A DNA stretch of 19,190 bases from assembly GCA_900770645.1 (NCBI GenBank), contig CAAGKY010000251.1, forward strand, positions 1 through 19,190, written 5' to 3'. The DNA comes from Bacilli bacterium (GTDB lineage Bacteria; Bacillota_I; Bacilli_A; ML615J-28; CAG-313). Within the stretch, counting starts at the first letter, position 1; every line of letters starts with the position of its first letter. Under the pieces are notes generated by a model that had not been told where the DNA came from, did not search any database, and saw only the letters and a list, made by a program, of their open reading frames with translations. Positions 13,443 through 19,190 of the stretch are shown here, piece by piece. The position numbers were made by a program, and so were the translations under genes.

Positions 13443-13900
13443 AGATATTCACCTGCTTTATCTTTTAATTGATTTAAAAACTCAACATTTGAAGAAACAA
13501 ATTCAATTAAACGATGTCCTTCATCATTTATATTAAATGTTAAATTGATTACATCACTTGGAAGTAAATCACGAACATTATCTGCCCATTCAACAACACT
13601 AACCCCATCTAAATCAAAATATTCTTCTAATTCAAAATCGGTATTACTATCTTCTATACGGTAAACATCTAAGTGATATAGCGGCATTACACCCTCATAC
13701 ACTTTCATAATTGTAAATGTTGGACTATTAATAACTCTTTTAATACCTAAAGCTAAACCTATTCCTTTAGTAAGAGTTGTTTTACCAGCCCCTAAATCAC
13801 CATTCATTGCGAAAACAATTTTAGGGTAACACAAACTACCAATTATTTGCCCTAATTTATTCATTTCTTCTTCTGTTTTAATTATTATGTTTAGTTTCAT
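13436..13900 (-). CDS. tsaE: t6A synthesis ATPase TsaE
   Basis: 154 residues from ATG at 13898-13900, one base after the cwlD stop, with GGTGG about 5-6 bases before it in the last codons of cwlD; the in-frame GTG at 13912 overlaps that site. TsaE is the ATPase that resets the TsaBD complex. Walker A GDLGAGKTTLTKG, switch region with SPTF, the HLDVYRI strand and VVEWADN are present. The overlaps and one-base gaps suggest translational coupling along cwlD-tsaE-tsaB-rimI-tsaD. Confidence 0.95.
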   Translation of the reverse strand: MKLNIIIKTEEEMNKLGQIIGSLCYPKIVFAMNGDLGAGKTTLTKGIGLALGIKRVINSPTFTIMKVYEGVMPLYHLDVYRIEDSNTDFELEEYFDLDGVSVVEWADNVRDLLPSDVINLTFNINDEGHRLIEFVSSNVEFLNQLKDKAGEYLC

Positions 13901-13901
13901 A

Positions 13902-14561
13902 TTATCCACCACTTTTATTAAAGTAATTTATAATTCCTAGATAGATACTATATGCAAGTTTTTCTTGATATATATCATCTATCAATAAATTTAATTCTTG
14001 ATTATTAGTTAAAAAACCTACTTCTATTAAGCAACCTACTTTTTCTACTTTGTCAAGTAAATATTTACCTTTTAAACTTTTTTCTTTTCTAGTATTGTAT
14101 GGATCAATATTATGTAATTGTTCCATAATAGATAAAGCAAGTTGTTTATTATTATCATTATTTGGATTATAAAATGTTTGAGCACCTTTTATTTTTTCAC
14201 TTGGATAGCTATTCGCATGTATACTTATATATAACAAACAATGTGAATTATTAATTAAAGATACTCTTTTATGAATATCTTTAGTTTTAGTATTACTTAA
14301 AGCAATATCAGTATCTCTTGTTAATAAAACTTTATATCCAATTTGTTCTAAATAGTATTTTAGTTTTAAACTAATATTTAAAACTAAATCTTTTTCTAAG
14401 ATTTTTTTATCATTTGATGAAGCCCCTCCATCAAATCCACCATGTCCTGGGTCAATATATATTATATCTTTTTCATTTATATAATTAATTGTACAACCTA
14501 GTCCACCTATTATAACAATAAACGTAATAAACGTTAAAAACAAAATTGCACTTTTCTTCAC
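13902..14561 (-). CDS. cwlD: N-acetylmuramoyl-L-alanine amidase, CwlD-like
   Basis: 219 residues against about 237 for Bacillus CwlD. A single N-terminal hydrophobic segment (about residues 4-22) anchors or exports it, and the rest is an Amidase_3 domain. Zinc and catalytic residues are visible: His40 in DPGHGGFDGGA, Glu56, His115 in SIHAN, and Glu180 in LIEVGFLTN. CwlD removes the peptide from muramic acid in the spore cortex so that muramic-delta-lactam can form, which germination enzymes need. The start is GTG at 14559-14561 with AGGTGA about 5 bases upstream. Because the organism carries other spore genes and the protein has no SH3 or SPOR part, CwlD is the best call; a vegetative Amidase_3 enzyme is the alternative. 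Confidence 0.8.
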   Translation of the reverse strand: MKKSAILFLTFITFIVIIGGLGCTINYINEKDIIYIDPGHGGFDGGASSNDKKILEKDLVLNISLKLKYYLEQIGYKVLLTRDTDIALSNTKTKDIHKRVSLINNSHCLLYISIHANSYPSEKIKGAQTFYNPNNDNNKQLALSIMEQLHNIDPYNTRKEKSLKGKYLLDKVEKVGCLIEVGFLTNNQELNLLIDDIYQEKLAYSIYLGIINYFNKSGG

Positions 14562-14608
14562 TTAATCACCTAATGCATTTTATTTTTAACGTAATAATTT
14601 AATGCTTA

Positions 14609-15247
14609 TTATTTAAGAAGAGCAAATAAAGAGTTTAATTCTTCAGTATATTCTTCCTTACGATCTATTTCTTCTCCATATACATATAGTAAATCTTTTT
14701 CTACATCATAGAAATATTCTCTTACTAATGTATCTAATACTTTACCATCTTTAACAACCATAATAGCAGGAACCGCAAGTCTTGGAATATCTGTTCCTTC
14801 AGTAGTTGTGCCATTAGGATTTACATATTCTATTGCGTTAATGAATAAACGATATAAATTAAGTTGTGCTTCATTGTTACAATTACGAATATCATTTTCT
14901 TTTGTTTTTAAACTTGAGATTCTTGTATCAAAATTATATACAGTTGAAATATTATTAGCTTTAGCTACATCGTTAACAAACTTGACAATGGCTTGACAGT
15001 TTGGGCACCATGCTCCACCTACATATAATACAAAAGTATCTTTTTCAAGTTTCTTAATTAAATCTTCTAATGAAATAGATTTAAAAATATTATTAGCATC
15101 TTCAAGATAATCATATTTATCAACATAATCACTTGTAGAAAGTTCTTCATATTGATTTAATATTTGTCTTTCTGCTTTGGTATATTTACAAGAACTCATC
15201 ATAAATAAACATCCTAATACTAATAAAATTCTACTTATTTTTTTCAT
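14609..15247 (-). CDS. Thioredoxin-like lipoprotein
   Basis: 212 residues from ATG at 15245-15247, chosen because it begins with a lipoprotein signal (MKKISRILLVLGC..MMSSC) and has AAGAGAG 7 bases upstream; Cys20, or possibly Cys13, is the lipidated residue. The mature part has a thioredoxin fold with the CxxC active site WCPNC (Cys81, Cys84) and the later cis-proline region LAVPAIMVV. It should act outside the membrane as an extracytoplasmic thiol oxidoreductase or reductant supply; the partner is unknown. Its first 17 bases overlap the end of the S1 protein gene. A 47-base gap separates it from cwlD. Confidence 0.82.
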   Translation of the reverse strand: MKKISRILLVLGCLFMMSSCKYTKAERQILNQYEELSTSDYVDKYDYLEDANNIFKSISLEDLIKKLEKDTFVLYVGGAWCPNCQAIVKFVNDVAKANNISTVYNFDTRISSLKTKENDIRNCNNEAQLNLYRLFINAIEYVNPNGTTTEGTDIPRLAVPAIMVVKDGKVLDTLVREYFYDVEKDLLYVYGEEIDRKEEYTEELNSLFALLK

Positions 15248-15569
15248 TTTTAAGCTCTCTTTCAATCCATGTTGGTAAAATTTGTCGTACTGTTTCAAAA
15301 CCAATTTTAAATTGAGGAACACGACATTTAACCCCTCTTGTTTTATGGATTTGTTTATAACTTAATTTTATTCTTTTTGCTTCTTCATCAATTTCAATAA
15401 TTTTTAGTTTTACTTCATCACCAATATGTACATAATCTGTTATGTCTCTTACAAAATGATCAGAAAATTCAGATATATGAACTAATCCATCATATTCTTC
15501 TACTTGTACAAAGGCACCATATCCGACTATATTGGTAATCTTTCCGTAGACAATATCACCATTTTTCAT
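15231..15569 (-). CDS. S1 domain RNA-binding protein, CvfD/YugI (GSP13) family
   Basis: 112 residues: an S1 domain (residues 1-70, with GDIVYGKITNIVGYGAFV, GLVHISEFSD and IGDEVKLKI) followed by a basic tail with FKIGFETVRQILPTWIEREL, which matches the C-terminal segment found in the streptococcal CvfD and related proteins. These are small cytoplasmic RNA-binding proteins linked to post-transcriptional regulation, stress and, in YugI, the ribosome. ATG at 15567-15569 has AGGAA about 8 bases upstream, overlapping the nfu stop (9-base gap). Confidence 0.87.
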   Translation of the reverse strand: MKNGDIVYGKITNIVGYGAFVQVEEYDGLVHISEFSDHFVRDITDYVHIGDEVKLKIIEIDEEAKRIKLSYKQIHKTRGVKCRVPQFKIGFETVRQILPTWIERELKNEKNK

Positions 15570-15578
15570 AGGCGATTC

Positions 15579-15800
15579 CTATTCTACTACTTCAACCGCA
15601 ATTACTCCAGGCACTTCTTCTAATAATAAAGCTTCTACTCCCTCTTTCATTGTAGTATCTAGTTCCATACATCCTACACATGCACCATGCATACGAACAT
15701 ATACTATTCCGTTTTCAAATTTAACAAATTCAATATCTCCACCATCATTTTGAATATAAGGGCGGATTTTTTCTAAAATATAAATAATTTCTTTTTCCAT
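15579..15800 (-). CDS. NifU-type iron-sulfur carrier domain protein (YutI/NfuA C-terminal type)
   Basis: 73 residues, a stand-alone NifU C-terminal domain. The segment IQNDGGDIEFV and the cluster-binding CVGC (Cys41, Cys44) are intact. In Bacillus the comparable protein is YutI. It carries a [4Fe-4S] cluster on a dimer interface and passes it to target enzymes in the cytoplasm. ATG at 15798-15800 has GGAGAG at 9 bases. It heads the long minus-strand cluster that ends with tsaD. Confidence 0.94.
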   Translation of the reverse strand: MEKEIIYILEKIRPYIQNDGGDIEFVKFENGIVYVRMHGACVGCMELDTTMKEGVEALLLEEVPGVIAVEVVE

Positions 15801-15823
15801 AATACTAACTCTCCATTATATTT

Positions 15824-15829
15824 ATTATA
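15824..15829 (-). promoter_or_regulatory. Predicted -10 element before the nfu-like gene
   Basis: TATAAT on the minus strand, with only a weak -35 match (TAACAA at 17 bases). It would start the nfu-to-tsaD transcript. Confidence 0.4.
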
Positions 15830-15876
15830 CTATAAAATTATGAATGTTGTTAGAAAAATGATAAAGTAATTTTTAG

Positions 15877-16542
15877 TTAATTATCAGGAATATATGGAAA
15901 ACTTTCACCACTATTTGAAGAATAATAATATTTAGGAATTTCTCCTTGTATTAATTGAGAGAGAATAATTATTTTCGTTGAACTTGGAAACTTCGTTTTT
16001 TGTAAGGGTATTAAGGCCTCAATATCTACATCAATGGATAAATATAATTCTATTAATGAATTATTAATACCATAGGGTACTGTATTAGTTAATATATCTA
16101 CTTTATAAGAACCAACTGGAGTTATTGGTATTTTAATACTTGGCCCCATCCCCGCAAATAAACTTTTGCTGAACATCGTCCCAATTGGTATTTCTAAATC
16201 AACAAAATATTCATCCAAATGTTCATAAAATATTTGGCTTAAAACAATATTAGCATCTAATAATATTTGATTAACTAGCTTTGTATTAATAATTACGCTA
16301 CTTACATTAGATATCTCATTATAATTAATGTATACTAACTCTTTAACATCAACATTATTTAAAACATTTTTATGTACTACACTTTGAAACATTCTCGTTG
16401 ATGACATCTCTATTTGTTTACCTATATACATAGTTGTCCTATCGCTGTAATAGTTATCAGCTATAATAATAATTGTTGTAGGAATTATAACTATTATTGT
16501 TAGTAAGAAAAGCATTTTAAATCTCTTAATAATAAAAACCAC
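15877..16542 (-). CDS. yunB: Sporulation protein YunB
   Basis: Up to 221 residues; Bacillus YunB is about 254. One N-terminal membrane helix (about residues 10-28) is followed by an extracytoplasmic domain. The segments VDLEIPIGTMFS, LFAGMGPSIKIPITPVG and VPYGINNSLIELYL are typical of YunB, a protein made in the mother cell under sigma-E and needed for spore formation in Bacillus; its molecular role is unknown. The start is uncertain: GTG at 16542 lies inside the AGGTGG motif, the ATG at 16515 has a weak AAGAG, and ATT at 16533 or 16530 is best spaced from AGGTGG. No clear sigma-E promoter is seen. Confidence 0.88.
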   Translation of the reverse strand: MVFIIKRFKMLFLLTIIVIIPTTIIIIADNYYSDRTTMYIGKQIEMSSTRMFQSVVHKNVLNNVDVKELVYINYNEISNVSSVIINTKLVNQILLDANIVLSQIFYEHLDEYFVDLEIPIGTMFSKSLFAGMGPSIKIPITPVGSYKVDILTNTVPYGINNSLIELYLSIDVDIEALIPLQKTKFPSSTKIIILSQLIQGEIPKYYYSSNSGESFPYIPDN

Positions 16543-16571
16543 CTATTATAGTTTATTATAATAAGTGGTTT
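16536..16571 (-). terminator. Terminator of the MATE gene, carrying the yunB ribosome-binding site
   Basis: 15-base arms (16536-16550 and 16557-16571) differ at one position that still pairs as G-U in RNA; loop of 6; then TTATTATT. The AGGTGG of yunB is in the 3' arm, so it would be hidden in read-through RNA. Confidence 0.7.
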
Positions 16572-16579
16572 ATTATTTA

Positions 16580-17959
16580 TTAATTTGAAACTGATTGAAT
16601 CCAAATACCTTTTTTAACAAGGATTGTTCCAATAACAATTTTAATAATTTCTAAGATTTCAGATATAAAATATACATAATATATAGAAAGATCAGTTGTA
16701 TTTACAACTATATAAGTAATAAGTACACGAATACATAATGTGAAGACACTATCAAATAAGAATGTAATGAATAATTTACCACCACTTCTTATTGTGAAAT
16801 AACATGCGGTACTATATACTCTTATTGGTAACAATAACGCAGTAATGGCAATTAAATCTTCTGCCATAAAAATAATTTTGTCACTCATTTCATAAAGAGT
16901 AGGCACTGTTGCTCTTAAACAGTACATTATAAAAGCAACTACAAACCCTAATATAACTGAGAATGTTAAGTATCGATAGCTACTAATTTTAGCTTCTTCG
17001 AAATCTTTAGCACCTAATTGTTGACCTAACAACACACTAATACCATTACCATATGATGTACCTATTAACGCAAATAAATTAACAAACATTGAACTAATAT
17101 TTACCGCCGCAACAACCTCTAATCCTCTGAATGAATAACAATAATTTATCAACATCATTCCAAGTGACCATAGGAATTCATTAATTAATAATATATATGA
17201 CTTTTTGAATATTGTGATAAAAGATTCTTTACTAGGCAATAGTTTTTTAAATACTTCACTATTGAAACGATACTTTTTACTACTATGAGCATAAATTATG
17301 ACAATTAAACAACAAACAATTCTTGAAACTACTGTTCCTATTGCTGCTCCAACAACCCCCAAAGCGGGTGCTCCAAATTTACCAAAAATAAAAATATAGT
17401 TTAAAATAAGATTTACAAATACCGCAATGATATTCGCAACCATCGGAATTAATGTTTGTTTTGCTTCACGTAGATTTGTACTATATATTTCACTTATCAT
17501 AAAAGGAATTAACCCGATAAGCATTACTTTAACATATTCTTTACCACTTTTAATAACTTCTAAAGGATCTACATCTCCAAGTTCTTCTTCGTGAATAAAT
17601 AAATTAAATAATAAATCATCAAAAGTTATGAAGACAATGATTCCTATAATTGAAATAATTATCCCTATTACCCATTTATATCTAATACATTCTTTAACCC
17701 GTTCTAAATTCTTAGCTCCATGATGTTGAGTTGCATATATACCCGGACCAGCAAATGCCCCAAAGATAGCTAAATTGAATATAAAGAAAAATTGATTGGC
17801 GATTGAAACGCCATTAAATTCAGCAGTAGTAAGTTGACCAACCATTAAGTTATCAAGTAAACTTACAAATTGTGTTATTAATTGTGCTAAAATAATTGGA
17901 ATTGTAACAGCAATCAAATTCTTATAAAATATTCTATTACCAAATAACTTTTTAATCAT
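16580..17959 (-). CDS. MATE family efflux transporter (second copy type)
   Basis: 459 residues from ATG at 17957-17959, with AAAGGAG 8 bases upstream; the longer frame to 17983 lacks a site. About 12 membrane helices in two halves. The start KNLIAVTIPIILAQLITQFVSLLDNLMVGQL is a clear MATE helix 1 with the conserved DNLMVGQL. It is closer to the family of bacterial MATE proteins seen in Clostridia and Bacilli next to regulators than to the exporter at 506-1876. A TATAAT lies at 17989-17994. The membrane-linked XRE regulator upstream may control it, which is a guess from position. Confidence 0.92.
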   Translation of the reverse strand: MIKKLFGNRIFYKNLIAVTIPIILAQLITQFVSLLDNLMVGQLTTAEFNGVSIANQFFFIFNLAIFGAFAGPGIYATQHHGAKNLERVKECIRYKWVIGIIISIIGIIVFITFDDLLFNLFIHEEELGDVDPLEVIKSGKEYVKVMLIGLIPFMISEIYSTNLREAKQTLIPMVANIIAVFVNLILNYIFIFGKFGAPALGVVGAAIGTVVSRIVCCLIVIIYAHSSKKYRFNSEVFKKLLPSKESFITIFKKSYILLINEFLWSLGMMLINYCYSFRGLEVVAAVNISSMFVNLFALIGTSYGNGISVLLGQQLGAKDFEEAKISSYRYLTFSVILGFVVAFIMYCLRATVPTLYEMSDKIIFMAEDLIAITALLLPIRVYSTACYFTIRSGGKLFITFLFDSVFTLCIRVLITYIVVNTTDLSIYYVYFISEILEIIKIVIGTILVKKGIWIQSVSN

Positions 17960-17988
17960 TTTACTACTCCTTTCAAAATGCATTAATT

Positions 17989-17994
17989 ATTATA
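17989..17994 (-). promoter_or_regulatory. Predicted -10 element of the second MATE gene
   Basis: TATAAT on the minus strand, 29 bases before the start codon; no good -35 is seen. Confidence 0.4.
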
Positions 17995-18045
17995 CTACAA
18001 TGTTTGTTTTTTTTCCATTTTTATACTTAACTATTTATAATATTA

Positions 18046-18070
18046 AAAACCACTTATAAAAAGTGGTTTT
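18046..18070 (-). terminator. Terminator after the XRE regulator gene
   Basis: 10-bp stem AAAACCACTT / AAGTGGTTTT, 5-base loop, then TTTTT on the minus strand. The stop codon of the regulator lies at its edge. Confidence 0.78.
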
Positions 18071-19004
18071 AATTAAATATAAGGGTTAAAAAGAATAATA
18101 AAATCATTAAAATAATTACTGAAACAACTCCTATTATATATCCTTTTAACATCTTTTTATATCTATATTCATTATCTTTTTTTGCATCTACTAACCAAAT
18201 TATTTGAAATATAAGTCCTGGTATACCAAGAAATATACCATTTAGAATACTTAATACAAAATCGCTTGTTTTGTATTCTTTTTTATCAATTGGTAATATA
18301 TATTTAGTAGAATCTATTTTTTTAGTTACAACTGTTAGAGTTATGCCAATAATTAATAAAAACAAAGAAACCATATCATAAACACTTAAATCTTTATTTA
18401 TTAAATTATATAACATTGCATAATCCACAGTAATATCTTGTTTACCTATAATTGTACTAAAAACATATCCAATAATTAATAGACCAATTATTAAGAATAT
18501 CAAAGAGAATATTTCAAAACTTATTGTTTTTGTATCTTTCTTTATATTGTTTTTGGTAATAAATCCTATAACAACAAAAATACTAACTCTAATTATTATT
18601 TGGATTAAATGAACAGTAGGTATTGTAAAGCTAATATTTCGACCATAATAATATTCCATTAATGGTTTTTGAAAAATTGTATATATTAATACCATAATAA
18701 CATAGTAGATAGCTAAAGCAATAGCTGTATTAATAATTAATAGACTCATTCTTTTAATTTTATTTACATCATACTTTTCACTATAAATTTCTTTTGTATT
18801 ATTTACTACCTTTTCACTTACTAGTTCATCTATAGATATCTCAAAATAATCAGCTAATAATTTAATTTTATCTAAGTCCGGTACTGAAGAATCGGTTTCC
18901 CATTTAGAAACTGCTTGTCTTGAAACATATAAATCATTAGCCATAGTTTCTTGAGAAATACCTTTGTCAGTTCTTAATTGATATATTTTTTCACCTAATG
19001 TCAT
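18069..19004 (-). CDS. XRE family transcriptional regulator with six-helix membrane domain
   Basis: 311 residues. Residues 1-65 are a helix-turn-helix of the Cro/C1 (XRE) type: IYQLRTDKGISQETMANDLYVSRQAVSKWET, then SVPDLDKIKLLADYFEISIDELV. The rest has about six membrane helices (about 92-112, 125-150, 160-185, 205-225, 248-273, 287-311), so the DNA-binding part sits on a membrane sensor or anchor. This arrangement is common in Firmicutes and mostly uncharacterised. ATG at 19002-19004 has AGGAGG 6 bases upstream. It has its own promoter and terminator. It may control itself or the MATE gene that follows. Confidence 0.88.
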   Translation of the reverse strand: MTLGEKIYQLRTDKGISQETMANDLYVSRQAVSKWETDSSVPDLDKIKLLADYFEISIDELVSEKVVNNTKEIYSEKYDVNKIKRMSLLIINTAIALAIYYVIMVLIYTIFQKPLMEYYYGRNISFTIPTVHLIQIIIRVSIFVVIGFITKNNIKKDTKTISFEIFSLIFLIIGLLIIGYVFSTIIGKQDITVDYAMLYNLINKDLSVYDMVSLFLLIIGITLTVVTKKIDSTKYILPIDKKEYKTSDFVLSILNGIFLGIPGLIFQIIWLVDAKKDNEYRYKKMLKGYIIGVVSVIILMILLFFLTLIFN

Positions 19005-19039
19005 AATAATCCTCCTGAATTTATTATTTAGATGATTGT

Positions 19040-19048
19040 ATTATACCA
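19040..19048 (-). promoter_or_regulatory. Extended -10 promoter of the XRE gene
   Basis: TGGTATAAT on the minus strand (an extended -10 of TGn-TATAAT) with a weak -35 (TAGATT, 17 bases upstream). The leader is about 30 bases. Confidence 0.55.
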
Positions 19049-19100
19049 TTAGTTATTAAATTAATCTACCAACTAAACATTGAAATTTATGGTTTTTATG

Positions 19101-19115
19101 GCAACTAATAGTTGC
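19101..19115. repeat. Perfect dyad, possible operator
   Basis: GCAACTA-A-TAGTTGC, 7-base arms around a single A, about 50 bases upstream of the XRE gene -10. No T-run follows, so it looks more like a protein-binding site than a terminator. Confidence 0.4.
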
Positions 19116-19121
19116 ATATTA

Positions 19122-19155
19122 AAAATAGGCATACTTTTTTAAGTATACCTATTTT
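19122..19155 (-). terminator. Terminator of the gene at the right edge
   Basis: 15-base arms AAAATAGGCATACTT / AAGTATACCTATTTT with one mismatch that can wobble, 4-base loop. It lies 7 bases past the stop of the partial gene. Confidence 0.75.
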
Positions 19156-19161
19156 AAATTA

Positions 19162-19190
19162 TTAACTACGTAATTTTGCTTGATATCTGA
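19162..19190 (-). CDS. 3' end of a minus-strand gene (partial)
   Basis: The last eight codons read RYQAKLRS, then TAA at 19162-19164. The frame is supported by the terminator immediately downstream, not by recognised homology. Too short to name; other frames cannot be excluded. Confidence 0.45.

Noticed and set aside
14562..14608. Sigma-E promoter before cwlD
   Set aside because: GCATTA-like stretches occur but none fits the CATACANT -10 with a suitable -35, so no promoter is claimed.
16536..18070. The AAACCAC/GTGGTTT hairpins on both sides of the second MATE gene as a mobile-element boundary
   Set aside because: The inner sequences and loops differ, both have T-tracts right after stop codons, and short similar stems are expected of terminators.
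1..19190. tRNA, rRNA, CRISPR arrays, insertion sequences, prophage genes
   Set aside because: No cloverleaf, repeat-spacer series, transposase, integrase or phage structural gene was seen on either strand.

Overview
The window is AT-rich DNA of a Gram-positive type. Three genes are specific to endospore formers: an SspI-type small acid-soluble spore protein (8667-8873), a CotY/CotZ-type coat protein (9402-9800) and YunB (15877-16542). A CwlD-type amidase (13902-14561) fits with them. TsaE-TsaB-RimI-TsaD lie in the same order as in Bacillus, which with lipoproteins, class A PBP, PepV and an XRE-type regulator suggests a low-GC spore-forming member of class Bacilli, perhaps near Erysipelotrichia, Turicibacter or the walled relatives of Mollicutes. 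The placement is inference from gene content. TAA and TAG end nearly all genes; one gene (5148-5552) ends in TGA and tryptophan is read from TGG, so the standard bacterial code fits. There is no tRNA, rRNA, CRISPR array or intact mobile element.

Layout. 1-492: 3' end of a class A penicillin-binding protein, convergent with a MATE exporter (506-1876). 1951-4268: minus-strand operon of a membrane protein, TatD nuclease and a PDZ-less trypsin-like lipoprotein. 4269-4709: no intact gene, but a decayed small ORF and a terminator. 4710-5736: lipoprotein and zinc-ribbon protein behind a long structured leader RNA that can fold into a terminator or an antiterminator; this is the most novel-looking element here. 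5855-6031: tiny divergent ORF. 6051-8591: operon pepV-trmB-DJ-1/YajL-like. 8667-9800: sspI with a near-consensus sigma-G promoter, a membrane-anchored degenerate PTS EIIB-like protein on the minus strand, and the coat gene with a sigma-K-like -10. 9842-11350: HPr-kinase-like P-loop protein and metallophosphoesterase. 11468-15800: tightly packed minus-strand cluster nfu-like, S1-domain protein, thioredoxin-like lipoprotein, cwlD, tsaE, tsaB, rimI, tsaD. 15877-16542: yunB, whose ribosome-binding site lies inside the terminator hairpin of the second MATE gene (16580-17959). 18069-19004: XRE regulator with a six-helix membrane domain. The right edge holds the last codons of another minus-strand gene.

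Functionally the region mixes housekeeping (t6A37 and m7G46 tRNA modification, Fe-S assembly, peptide hydrolysis, cell wall) with sporulation. Adjacent genes within an operon commonly share bases: the ribosome-binding site of one lies in the last codons of the previous one, so translational coupling is likely. Hairpin terminators separate nearly all transcription units, several of them perfect bidirectional palindromes between convergent genes.
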